This document shows, piece after piece, positions 45,304 through 53,663 of a stretch of 64,000 bases of DNA. A program made the position numbers and the translations under genes. The stretch's first letter is position 1. The number at the start of each line of letters is the position of its first letter. The notes under the pieces are model-generated. The model had not been told where the DNA came from, did no database searches, and saw nothing but the letters and a program-made list of their open reading frames with translations. Origin of the DNA: an uncultured Thiotrichales bacterium. Its GTDB lineage: Bacteria; Pseudomonadota; Gammaproteobacteria; Francisellales; CACEW01. Where the stretch lies: the NCBI GenBank assembly GCA_903870015.1, contig CAIQBE010000006.1, positions 1-64,000 on the forward strand, in the 5' to 3' direction.

Positions 45304-45903
45304 ATGCTGATATTTAAGCGCCTATTGACAGTATTAAGCCTAACCATTCTAAGCCATTGCGCTTGGGCAAACGCCTATATCGGGGCAGGCGGAGGCTTCA
45401 GCGCTCCGGAAAACGCACCAAGCTTAAATGGCGCCAATTCAAGCAATCAACAGTATACTTACAATGCCGACTTAGGCTATCAATACAATTTCGCCCCCCA
45501 TTTTGCCAGCGGCATCGAAGCTGACTATATTAATTACGGACAAACCAACTACACGCCAAGCAACACGAATAGCACAAATGGCAGCTTTGCCAACTCAGCC
45601 ATTCAAATTTTAGTGACCGGCACCTATTTAATGGATAACGGCGTCAACACCTTCGTCAAAGCCGGAGTTGGTCACCAAACCTCTGAGCTAAACCTAAACA
45701 ACGGCTCAACCAGCCTCAGCACCTGGATTCCTGATGTTGCCGGCGGCGTAGGCTACTATGTCTTAAAAAACCTAGACCTCTATGTTCAATATCAACACAG
45801 CTTTGGTAGCAACTGGAATAACGCCAACGCCAGCAACACGCCAAGCAACCCCACCACTATGGACAGCCTGACCGCAGGCGCCACTTACCTACTCCCCATG
45901 TAA
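45304..45903 (+). CDS. Outer-membrane beta-barrel protein
   Basis: The 199-residue product has a signal peptide (cleavage probably after HCAWA, about residue 23) followed by about eight amphipathic beta-strands (YIGAGGGFS, YTYNADLGYQYNF, FASGIEADYINYG, FVKAGVGHQ, LYVQYQHSFG) typical of small OmpA/Opa/Ail-like barrels. It ends with the terminal strand DSLTAGATYLLPM. The function of such barrels (adhesion, resistance or structural) cannot be read. birA starts three bases after its stop. Confidence 0.8.
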   Translation: MLIFKRLLTVLSLTILSHCAWANAYIGAGGGFSAPENAPSLNGANSSNQQYTYNADLGYQYNFAPHFASGIEADYINYGQTNYTPSNTNSTNGSFANSAIQILVTGTYLMDNGVNTFVKAGVGHQTSELNLNNGSTSLSTWIPDVAGGVGYYVLKNLDLYVQYQHSFGSNWNNANASNTPSNPTTMDSLTAGATYLLPM

Positions 45904-45906
45904 CCT

Positions 45907-46497
45907 ATGTTATTTAACGAAGCAACCCTACGCCAACAGAGCAAAATAGACCACCAAACCGCCATTCACCTCTTCCCCACCATCGACTCAACCAATCGTT
46001 TTTTACTGGAGCAAGCTCCAAACTTACAGCCCGCATTTTGCCTAAGCGAAACCCAAACCGCAGGCCGTGGGCAACAAGGCAGGACCTGGGTATCACCCAA
46101 AGCTCAAAATATTTATCTCTCTTATCTAACATACTCAGAAATACCGCTACACCAACTCCAAGATGCCAGCATTAAAGTCGGCAAAGTGTTATTGAATCAC
46201 CTCACCCAAGAACTCAAAATCCGAAATTTACATTTAAAATGGCCCAACGACATTCTCTTTGAACAAAAACAAAAACTTGCCGGGATTTTAGTAGAAACCA
46301 AAAGCCTAGAAAATGTATCCGCCCTTGTCATTGGCATTGGCCTTAACGTCAATATGAAAGAAAGCACAGAAACGATTAGCCAAGCCTGGACATCATTGAC
46401 TAATATTACCCACAAAACTTATGATTTAAATGATATTGCCGCAGGACTGATGGCGGCGCTAGATAACGCCTTCGCACCAAAAAAGACCATGAATTAG
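45907..46497 (+). CDS. birA: Biotin--[acetyl-CoA-carboxylase] ligase (monofunctional)
   Basis: This 196-residue protein has the biotin-ligase domain only: TIDSTNRFL, the biotin-binding signature [10 protein letters not shown] (residues 54-63), [20 protein letters not shown], and [10 protein letters not shown]. It lacks the N-terminal helix-turn-helix of E. coli BirA (321 residues) and so cannot repress the biotin genes directly. Its stop codon overlaps that of queH on the opposite strand. Confidence 0.92.
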   Translation: MLFNEATLRQQSKIDHQTAIHLFPTIDSTNRFLLEQAPNLQPAFCLSETQTAGRGQQGRTWVSPKAQNIYLSYLTYSEIPLHQLQDASIKVGKVLLNHLTQELKIRNLHLKWPNDILFEQKQKLAGILVETKSLENVSALVIGIGLNVNMKESTETISQAWTSLTNITHKTYDLNDIAAGLMAALDNAFAPKKTMN

Positions 46498-47153
46498 GAG
46501 TCACGCCCATAATACTTAACACCAAGCTCAATCGTCGGCCTATCATTTTGCAAACGCCATTTATTAGAATCTCGCAAAGAATATACACAACCACAATACT
46601 CCTGCTGATAAAATTGCTCACGCTTTGATACCTCAATCATGCGCGCCGAGCCCCCTCCCTTACGCCAATTAAAAGTCCAATAGCTTAAATCAGGATATTT
46701 CGCCGCCGCACGCACACCGCAATCATTGATCTGCTCCATATTTTTCCAACGCGAAATTGCGAGTGAACTCGTAAACACAGAAAAATCATGCTCATGCGCA
46801 TAGAGCGCCGTACGCTCAAAGCGCATATCAAAACACATGGTGCAACGCACGCCGCGCTCAGGCTCCCACTCCATACCTTTAGCACGACGGAACCATTCAT
46901 CACGATCATAATCAGCATCAATGAATTCGATCTGATGCTTATCGGCAAAGCGCTTATTTTCATCTTTGCGAATTTCATATTCTTTTAAAGGATGAATATT
47001 CGGATTATAAAAGAAGATAGTATAATCAATCCCCGATTGCACCAAGCGCTCCATAATATCCCCGGAGCACGGCGCACAGCAGGAATGCAACAATAACCGC
47101 TTAGCGTCATTGTCTAATACCAAAGGCTCAAGATTTAAATTATTCAGATCCAT
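46494..47153 (-). CDS. queH: Epoxyqueuosine reductase QueH
   Basis: QueH is the non-cobalamin enzyme that converts epoxyqueuosine to queuosine in tRNA. The 219-residue protein starts with [11 protein letters not shown], the conserved Cys-Cys-x-x-Cys metal-binding motif. [19 protein letters not shown] and [11 protein letters not shown] provide further conserved ligand cysteines. AGGTGAG lies five bases before the ATG. QueH rather than QueG is common in Legionellales and other intracellular bacteria. Confidence 0.92.
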   Translation of the reverse strand: MDLNNLNLEPLVLDNDAKRLLLHSCCAPCSGDIMERLVQSGIDYTIFFYNPNIHPLKEYEIRKDENKRFADKHQIEFIDADYDRDEWFRRAKGMEWEPERGVRCTMCFDMRFERTALYAHEHDFSVFTSSLAISRWKNMEQINDCGVRAAAKYPDLSYWTFNWRKGGGSARMIEVSKREQFYQQEYCGCVYSLRDSNKWRLQNDRPTIELGVKYYGRDS

Positions 47154-47402
47154 AATAGCTCACCTACATTGTAATACCGCCATTTTAATAGGTTAGCGCA
47201 AGATTAGCAAACACCAATTTTAATTATAAAGACAAGCAACCAAACTCTATTTTTTTTCTTGAATATAATTTAATATGCTTTTTTTAAAACTTAAAGATAT
47301 AATGACCGGCTATATTATTTAAATAAAGATCAACAAGTTAAATATCGATGACTACAAAAGAAGCATAAACTAGATATTTTTAAACTAAGAGGTATAACTA
47401 TA

Positions 47403-49973
47403 ATGCATCATAGAACAGCATTAGCGACCATTCTGGAAACAAACTCAGGAAGACCGGCAGCACCGCCACAAACAACGGTCGGCGCCCACAAGGTGCGCAC
47501 AACTCAAATAACCGACACCTCTCTTTTTTTCACATCACCAACAAGAGCCCAGACTTCTTGCAACAGACTAACACTCATGGATTTTTGGAACCTAAACGTT
47601 CATCTTGGACCATTAATAAAACCAGATTTTTTAGCGCAAATAAAAAGAATTGTCAATGCAACAGAGGAAACTACAGTAAGTGACCCTAGAAGCATAGCAA
47701 AAATACTAAACCGCATGCTCGACCCAGAAAGGGTTGGAGAAGCCAAAGCATGGATAAGAAATACCGAAGCTGGCATCAGCTGCACATTTCCAATAACCGC
47801 ATTTGAACATTTCAACACCCAATTAAACGCTGCTCAACTATACGGTGACACGGAGGGCGCACTAAAAGAAATACTCAAAGAAAATGACGAAATAAGATCA
47901 AGCATAGGCACCGACACCTGCGACGCTATTTTCAATTGGATACAAGGCGAAGCAGATCTTCCCATAGCAGCACTCAGAACTCTAAAAGCAAAAATAAACG
48001 AAACCCCTGAATTACTACCGAAAATAATAAAAATACTCCGCCTCAGAGAGCATGGCGCCAAAATCGATCCTGAGCGAAAAACCATAATTCAAGAACCGCT
48101 AATAAGCGCCTGCAAAGAACGCACCGAAATACGCGAAGCGCACGCAAAAGAAATAGAGGCGCTTGAAGCAAGTGGCCACCCCACAGAAGCGACCCTCGCA
48201 CATCACCGAACTAGGCTTGACGAAATCAATGAGCACATAGGCCAAATTTCCGCAGAGATAAGTCACACAATTGAGACTGAAGAACTTCCCATGCTGTATC
48301 GAACCCTGCAAAGAAAATTCAGCGATAGCGGCATGAGCATATACATCTGGCTAACCGATGGCAGAACAGACTCAGAATGCCCAGAAAAAGAATTAAGAGA
48401 GATCATACAAAAACTCGACTGCATACGCGCGCTAACAAAAGCAAACGGCGTCGGTGCTTTTACCATGTACTCTCCTTGGTCAAAAGACACCACTGAAAAC
48501 CACTATGAAAAAGCAAGGCAACCAGACGGCACGACTTTAGTAGTACTAAAAAGACTGCCCGCACCACTAGATCCTAATCATGAGCAATTTTATATCGACA
48601 TGGGAAGAATGATATTAATGCTTAACGACAAGCTTTGCCGCCTACCCTCCGATATAGATACAATAAAAGGCACCCCAAAATTTACAGAATATGTAAACAA
48701 CATGTTCCAGCAAGCTTTTGGAAGCATAGCAACGCCTGACAAAATAAAAAAATTACTTGAAAGCATACTCAGAACTTTTAACCAACAATTTTTTTTCTAT
48801 ATCACCCAACTTATATGCGGACAAGATTCCAGACTTCAGAACTTAATCAAACAAATACACATCTACCCTTACGAGGATATAAGTCACGGGGGGAGCGATA
48901 TAAAATTCACCATGGACATAGAGCTAGTCCTACCAGAAATTTTCTACGACGACACCCCCCTCCCCATGGACATAGGCTTACAAATATCCTATCGACAAGC
49001 GTACGACAGCATGGGCCAACCCACATTTTCCCTACACAGCGCTGTATTCTCAGGCTATGATGAAGAAATCGAAAAATTAATCGCAAGCTCGATTGACCCA
49101 AGACGAGAGACAGAAGCAAGTCAAACTCTACCAAGAGATGCTCATATTGGCAAATACATTGCTGATCAAAAAATCTTTATCCACGCCTTAAAAAAACGCA
49201 CAGAATTACTCAAAGCACTAACTTGCTTTGTAAAAAGCGAACATACGCCCCCCCCAAAAAAATACACACAAGAACAAGACCTGACCGCAAAGCTAGTGCA
49301 AGATATAAGCTTATCATATTTCATGCCAGCAACATCCACACTAAGAAATATGAAACTCTCAAATGCAAAAGCCCACATCGAAAACATCAAAAGAACATGC
49401 GGAAAATGCCTGGCACAGCTGATTGAACCTATTTTCCAACATGACCCACTCACCAGCTTCGACACTAAAACAGAGAAAGCATGCAAAGCAGCAACAAAAA
49501 TAGGCGAACTCATTAACGCCTTAATTAAAAGCACCGACCAAGATTTTATAGCAGGCTCAGAGAGCACAGTGATTGGCCCGAGCTTAAGTATGGGAAAAGA
49601 AATATCCAATCTGATAGATGCGCAATGGTTAACGGGTGAAGGTAGAGAGCAAGAGATAAAAGCATTTATTGCATATCTTCTTAATAATGATTTACTAACA
49701 AAACTCGGCTACGCTAAGCTCTGCAAAAATTTACGCGCGACTTTCAGCCCAGAATTTTGCACACAATTTGCGATGACAATCAAAACCATTGTGTTAACTG
49801 GATACACACTAGAGGCTGAACCAGACCGATATGAGCGAAAACTATATGAACAATTTAAAAGCCGAAACTCATGGGATCCTCGCCATAAAACCTCAGGAAC
49901 ATTCAGAAAATGCAATACTTATCTTGATACAGGACAAGCCCCAGAACCAGAGACAGCCACCGCTAATACATAG
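47403..49973 (+). CDS. Large unknown protein, candidate secreted effector
   Basis: I do not recognise this 856-residue protein. It is soluble, mainly helical and has no signal peptide or membrane segment. Residues 1-40 are basic and low in structure, and about 225-300 is a charged, Glu-rich region that may form a coiled coil. A middle part includes a possible mixed domain (SIYIWLTDGRTDSECPE, then VGAFTMYSPWS), with a C-terminal helical part with scattered cysteines. AGAGG precedes the ATG by about ten bases, and TATAAT at 47298 gives a plausible -10. It lies with the other large unknown gene and the peptide gene in a region without housekeeping genes. A Dot/Icm effector is possible, from size and context only. 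Confidence 0.7.
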   Translation: MHHRTALATILETNSGRPAAPPQTTVGAHKVRTTQITDTSLFFTSPTRAQTSCNRLTLMDFWNLNVHLGPLIKPDFLAQIKRIVNATEETTVSDPRSIAKILNRMLDPERVGEAKAWIRNTEAGISCTFPITAFEHFNTQLNAAQLYGDTEGALKEILKENDEIRSSIGTDTCDAIFNWIQGEADLPIAALRTLKAKINETPELLPKIIKILRLREHGAKIDPERKTIIQEPLISACKERTEIREAHAKEIEALEASGHPTEATLAHHRTRLDEINEHIGQISAEISHTIETEELPMLYRTLQRKFSDSGMSIYIWLTDGRTDSECPEKELREIIQKLDCIRALTKANGVGAFTMYSPWSKDTTENHYEKARQPDGTTLVVLKRLPAPLDPNHEQFYIDMGRMILMLNDKLCRLPSDIDTIKGTPKFTEYVNNMFQQAFGSIATPDKIKKLLESILRTFNQQFFFYITQLICGQDSRLQNLIKQIHIYPYEDISHGGSDIKFTMDIELVLPEIFYDDTPLPMDIGLQISYRQAYDSMGQPTFSLHSAVFSGYDEEIEKLIASSIDPRRETEASQTLPRDAHIGKYIADQKIFIHALKKRTELLKALTCFVKSEHTPPPKKYTQEQDLTAKLVQDISLSYFMPATSTLRNMKLSNAKAHIENIKRTCGKCLAQLIEPIFQHDPLTSFDTKTEKACKAATKIGELINALIKSTDQDFIAGSESTVIGPSLSMGKEISNLIDAQWLTGEGREQEIKAFIAYLLNNDLLTKLGYAKLCKNLRATFSPEFCTQFAMTIKTIVLTGYTLEAEPDRYERKLYEQFKSRNSWDPRHKTSGTFRKCNTYLDTGQAPEPETATANT

Positions 49974-50092
49974 GAAAACCAAACCCACCTAAATCTTTTG
50001 TCGCCACGCAATAAAAAATGTAAACACTTCTTGACATCAAGTAGAAAATAAATGAAAATAACCCTGCAATTAAATAAAAGGAAGACTTTATT

Positions 50093-50215
50093 ATGAAAAA
50101 ACTTATTATGATACTCATGATCGCAGGCATTGGCTTCGGCGCAACTAGCGCATTCTCAGACAGCATGGGCTCTGACCAGATGCTTGGCCACCACTGCATT
50201 GGCTTAATGTGCTAA
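50093..50215 (+). CDS. 40-residue secreted cysteine-containing peptide
   Basis: The short frame encodes MKKLIMILMIAGIGFGATSA followed by a 20-residue tail ending CIGLMC. The first 22 residues are a textbook signal peptide (basic start, hydrophobic core, TSAFS cleavage area). The mature peptide would be about 18 residues with two His and two Cys. The ribosome-binding site AAGGAAG is eight bases before the ATG, and a strong terminator begins 16 bases after the stop. No homologue is known to me. It may be an exported peptide, a toxin-like or metal-binding peptide, or a small envelope protein. Confidence 0.65.
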   Translation: MKKLIMILMIAGIGFGATSAFSDSMGSDQMLGHHCIGLMC

Positions 50216-50231
50216 TTAACCCACTTTTTAT

Positions 50232-50258
50232 AAAAAGCCCGTTTTAACGGGCTTTTTT
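50232..50258 (+). terminator. Strong Rho-independent terminator
   Basis: AAAGCCCGTT-TT-AACGGGCTTT is a perfect 10-bp stem with a short loop, followed by TTT on the plus strand, right after the small peptide gene. The A-run on its 5' side makes it usable in both directions. Confidence 0.9.
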
Positions 50259-50383
50259 ATTACTAACACATAAAAAAAATCATACAAATTTAATCTTAAC
50301 ATATTATTCCCATGATAAAACAAGTGCTTTTTTAAAAAAAAACATTATAATACCTGTCTATCACTTACTAGCAAAAAATCACT

Positions 50384-53300
50384 ATGCAACATCCCTTACC
50401 ATCAGAACACTCCTCAAGATTCCTAACAAGCGTTATCACCCCAACCCCCCAAGCCGCATCATTAAGATCAAGACCAGAACGATTTGATATTAGCGAAACA
50501 TTAAAACTAGACTTAAGAAAACGATGGCCAGCAGCAACCACACAAGAAGAAAATGAATGCGAAGAGTGGATCAAGGTAATATTCAGAATATTTGGCCAAG
50601 AACCAGAAGCATCAAATCCACAAGTGGAAATCATGGGAAAAGACTATGATCACTTCCTAAACTTTGCCGAACGACTAAAAGAACTACTGCAATTTATGAC
50701 CGCCAGAATGGCTGAACAAAAAACAGAGCTAATAGCGACACTGGTAGGGCATTTTCGCACACACTGCGTGATTATAAATAACCTAGACTACAACCACGCA
50801 GCAAACGTATGCGACGCCATCGGTTTATTTTATGGCGCAATTCCGTTTAAAGCAGCAGCGCCCCCCCTGGATTTGATACCAACAGAATCAGCACAAAGCA
50901 TCCGCGACCCAAGGATCAAACACGAACTCGCCCTGGAGATCATGGGAAAGATTCAACATAATACCCCTGAAATAGCAGGCGATGAGATGACAACCGACGC
51001 CAGCCTATATACCCCTATACAAACCCAGTTACTAGCATCCATTCTCTTACGCCTGCAAGTGATTGGCACTCAAAGCACAATAGCCCATGCTAATGCACAT
51101 GACACTGAATACACACTCCCAGATGAAATCAACCTATTTTTAGGAAAATTACCTGAACTTCAAGTTGGCACCTATGCAACCCTTAGCTTATGGCTCATGT
51201 ATTACAATCCAACCGAATCTCTTGCAGAGTATCTCAGCAAAAAAGCAGGATTAACAATAATAGCCACAGCAGGTGAAACAACTGCTGTGTTTTTACAAAG
51301 ACTACAAGCAGCCATCCTCGAAAATTATTTAGTCGATATACAAACAAGACTAACAACAACAGAGGAAACAGAAAGAGCAACAGCCCCCTCAGCACTTAAA
51401 GCACTATGTGAGGTAGGAGAAAGAATACTCCCACCCACAGCCCCCATCAGAAGCGGCGGAGCAGCGTCGGCAACACCTAGCAGCGCAGAAATAGGTTCTG
51501 GATTAGAGCTCCGCACGTGGAACACACCACAGGCACCTCAAACCGCTGAAGAATTACAAACGCAATTAGAACAAAATAAAATCATACAATATACGCAAAT
51601 ATTGAGAATAATCGCCCATGAAAAAGTCCTAAACTTCTATAATGCCCTACACGAATCCAACCCCGAAGAGGCCTCATGGCTTTTAAAAGCTTTTTTACGC
51701 CTGCAAGCTATGCAAGCCTTCGATAACCCTGCTATCAAAAAAAGCTACGAAAAGGCAACCGAACATCAAAACAAACAAAGCCTATACCACCCACAACTAG
51801 CCCCTATTTTACAAGCCTGGAAAAGCTACATAAGCACAGATGCAAGCAACCCCCTGCGATTATTATTAAGGGCACAACAAGAAAAATGGATACGCGAGGG
51901 CCTCGATAACAAGATGATTTTTAAAAAACTAGCACAACTAGTAATAGACAATCTCATACTTGCACAAGACCTAATCACACGCGAAACGTTATCAGAAAAT
52001 CAACACAAAATCTACAAAGAGTTATTAAACTTTGACTTTCTAACCCCCGCGATAGTCTCTGAACAGCTGCCAGAGGGAGCCACTGCAAGACAAAATGCGA
52101 TTGCCTGTTTGCGCGCCAACCCTGAATTACTGGCCGACATACACGAAATGATCAATACCATTATGATGCCAGAGAAGGGCTTGCCAAAGCATGAACTAAT
52201 GCGGGCATTTAAAGCAAACCGCGACCAAAATACTTTTCCGGAAAATACAGACATAGGGCTAAACTTAAGCTTAAGACAAAACCCGGCCTTCAGATTTCTG
52301 CAAGAACTATTGCAGATCAAACAACTACCCCCACCAGGAAGCGCTGGAGAGGAGCTATTTCGGCATTTAACCATTGAAGAATTCCAAATAAAGTCTCAAT
52401 ACAAAACGGGAGAGATCTTGGTAAAAGCATTTGCTCGCTATCTCGAGGACACTTTTCCAGAAAAGGCAGAGCAGATTCAAGTTATTCGCGCCTGGATACA
52501 ATACTACATAAAATACATAAACTTTGCCCTCGACCAATATGAACAGCAAACCACACCAGAGCGGAGAACCGATAACGATGAGGCAACCTATCGACCCGCC
52601 ACAATATTAGAATCCAGTGATGAAAAGATCCGCAAAGCGGGTGTGCTCAGCCTATTAACCCACCTGAAAGATTCTTTGGACAGCTACGCCACTCAAAATA
52701 CACCCAGAGGCAAATGCATGCTCAGCCTTCGGGTCATCACATACCTAGGCCTGTTAACAGCCTCTGGCGCCGCAGAATATTTCTCACGCAAACGCTTTAT
52801 TGATGATCCAAGTGGCGATAATACCAACCGCATAGAATTAGACGCTTTAGTGGCTGGCGCGGATGCTGGTATGTTCATGATCGGCGTATTAACGATGATA
52901 GGAGTGTTGGTTTTAGCACGAAATAAATTAAACGCCATACAAATGCACGCAACTATTTCAGCGCTAAAAGGAGAACAGCACCGCCCATATAAAGCCGCTG
53001 CAATCACACTAAACGTCTTCGCAGGACTAATAACAGCAACACTGACTGCTGCCGCTTTCTACATTATATTCAAAATACTACCCGGATTAAATAATGAAAC
53101 AACAATAAACAGTGACGACGACACCCCGCTCTCCCATCATATTGATAACGTCGTCGACACAGGACGCTACATAGTGCTCGCTGGATTATTCATGGGAGGA
53201 ATCAGTGCAGTCATCACTGGCAAAGTGATACAAATGTGCCGCAAGTATGATTGGTGCTGCAGCCGAAATAATGGCGTAGAGCAAGTGAACTCAGTGGAAG

Positions 53301-53524
53301 ACGATGGGCTTGAACCACAAACATTCATGCCAGCAATATCCAAAAGGCGCGGATCTACAACCGCTCTTTTACTCGGAAGCCAAGAACCAATGGCAACTAG
53401 TCATCTACTCGAAAACAGAGGACAAGGACTCCAATCATATGGAGCGACTGGCACAACACTACACCGAGCCTCTGGCATAGTCCGGGAAAAGGTCGCTGGT
53501 GCTAATCCCGGACTCCTCACTTAA
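50384..53524 (+). CDS. Very large unknown protein with C-terminal membrane helices
   Basis: I do not recognise this 1046-residue protein. The first 770 residues are soluble, helical and charged, with a Ser/Ala/Pro linker near 345-375. Four hydrophobic helices follow (about 779-803, 820-850, 866-895 and 916-942), the last ending at a cysteine-rich basic stretch (CRKYDWCCSRN). A hydrophilic tail of about 95 residues completes it. A large soluble part plus a C-terminal helix cluster fits a protein inserted into a host or bacterial membrane, and is common among Dot/Icm effectors. TATAAT (50346) lies 38 bases before the ATG; there is no ribosome-binding site. Confidence 0.7.
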   Translation: MQHPLPSEHSSRFLTSVITPTPQAASLRSRPERFDISETLKLDLRKRWPAATTQEENECEEWIKVIFRIFGQEPEASNPQVEIMGKDYDHFLNFAERLKELLQFMTARMAEQKTELIATLVGHFRTHCVIINNLDYNHAANVCDAIGLFYGAIPFKAAAPPLDLIPTESAQSIRDPRIKHELALEIMGKIQHNTPEIAGDEMTTDASLYTPIQTQLLASILLRLQVIGTQSTIAHANAHDTEYTLPDEINLFLGKLPELQVGTYATLSLWLMYYNPTESLAEYLSKKAGLTIIATAGETTAVFLQRLQAAILENYLVDIQTRLTTTEETERATAPSALKALCEVGERILPPTAPIRSGGAASATPSSAEIGSGLELRTWNTPQAPQTAEELQTQLEQNKIIQYTQILRIIAHEKVLNFYNALHESNPEEASWLLKAFLRLQAMQAFDNPAIKKSYEKATEHQNKQSLYHPQLAPILQAWKSYISTDASNPLRLLLRAQQEKWIREGLDNKMIFKKLAQLVIDNLILAQDLITRETLSENQHKIYKELLNFDFLTPAIVSEQLPEGATARQNAIACLRANPELLADIHEMINTIMMPEKGLPKHELMRAFKANRDQNTFPENTDIGLNLSLRQNPAFRFLQELLQIKQLPPPGSAGEELFRHLTIEEFQIKSQYKTGEILVKAFARYLEDTFPEKAEQIQVIRAWIQYYIKYINFALDQYEQQTTPERRTDNDEATYRPATILESSDEKIRKAGVLSLLTHLKDSLDSYATQNTPRGKCMLSLRVITYLGLLTASGAAEYFSRKRFIDDPSGDNTNRIELDALVAGADAGMFMIGVLTMIGVLVLARNKLNAIQMHATISALKGEQHRPYKAAAITLNVFAGLITATLTAAAFYIIFKILPGLNNETTINSDDDTPLSHHIDNVVDTGRYIVLAGLFMGGISAVITGKVIQMCRKYDWCCSRNNGVEQVNSVEDDGLEPQTFMPAISKRRGSTTALLLGSQEPMATSHLLENRGQGLQSYGATGTTLHRASGIVREKVAGANPGLLT

Positions 53525-53527
53525 GCA

Positions 53528-53598
53528 GTGGTGATGATGATGCACCACCAAAATAGTACTATTTAGAAATACCCCGCACCCAAAACCAAAGTGCGGGG
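53528..53598. other. Three palindromic structures in the 139-bp gap
   Basis: GTGGTG / CACCAC (53528-53533 / 53543-53548), a perfect 14-base palindrome AAATAGTACTATTT (53551-53564) and CCCCGCAC / GTGCGGGG (53572-53579 / 53591-53598) occur in a row between the 1046-residue protein gene and the cyclase-like gene. The last is the strongest hairpin, but no T-run follows, so it is only a weak terminator. Confidence 0.5.
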
Positions 53599-53663
53599 CA
53601 CAGTTTCAATAAAACCGACATTGTAGTAAACTAGCCACATCTGCAAAAAACCAACAAAAAACC

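Noticed and set aside
47276-50351. Similar TGCTTTTTT...TATAAT stretches before the two giant genes
   Set aside because: The spacing between the blocks differs (16 versus 14 bases) and the region is A+T-rich, so chance similarity cannot be excluded. Not reported as a shared regulatory motif.
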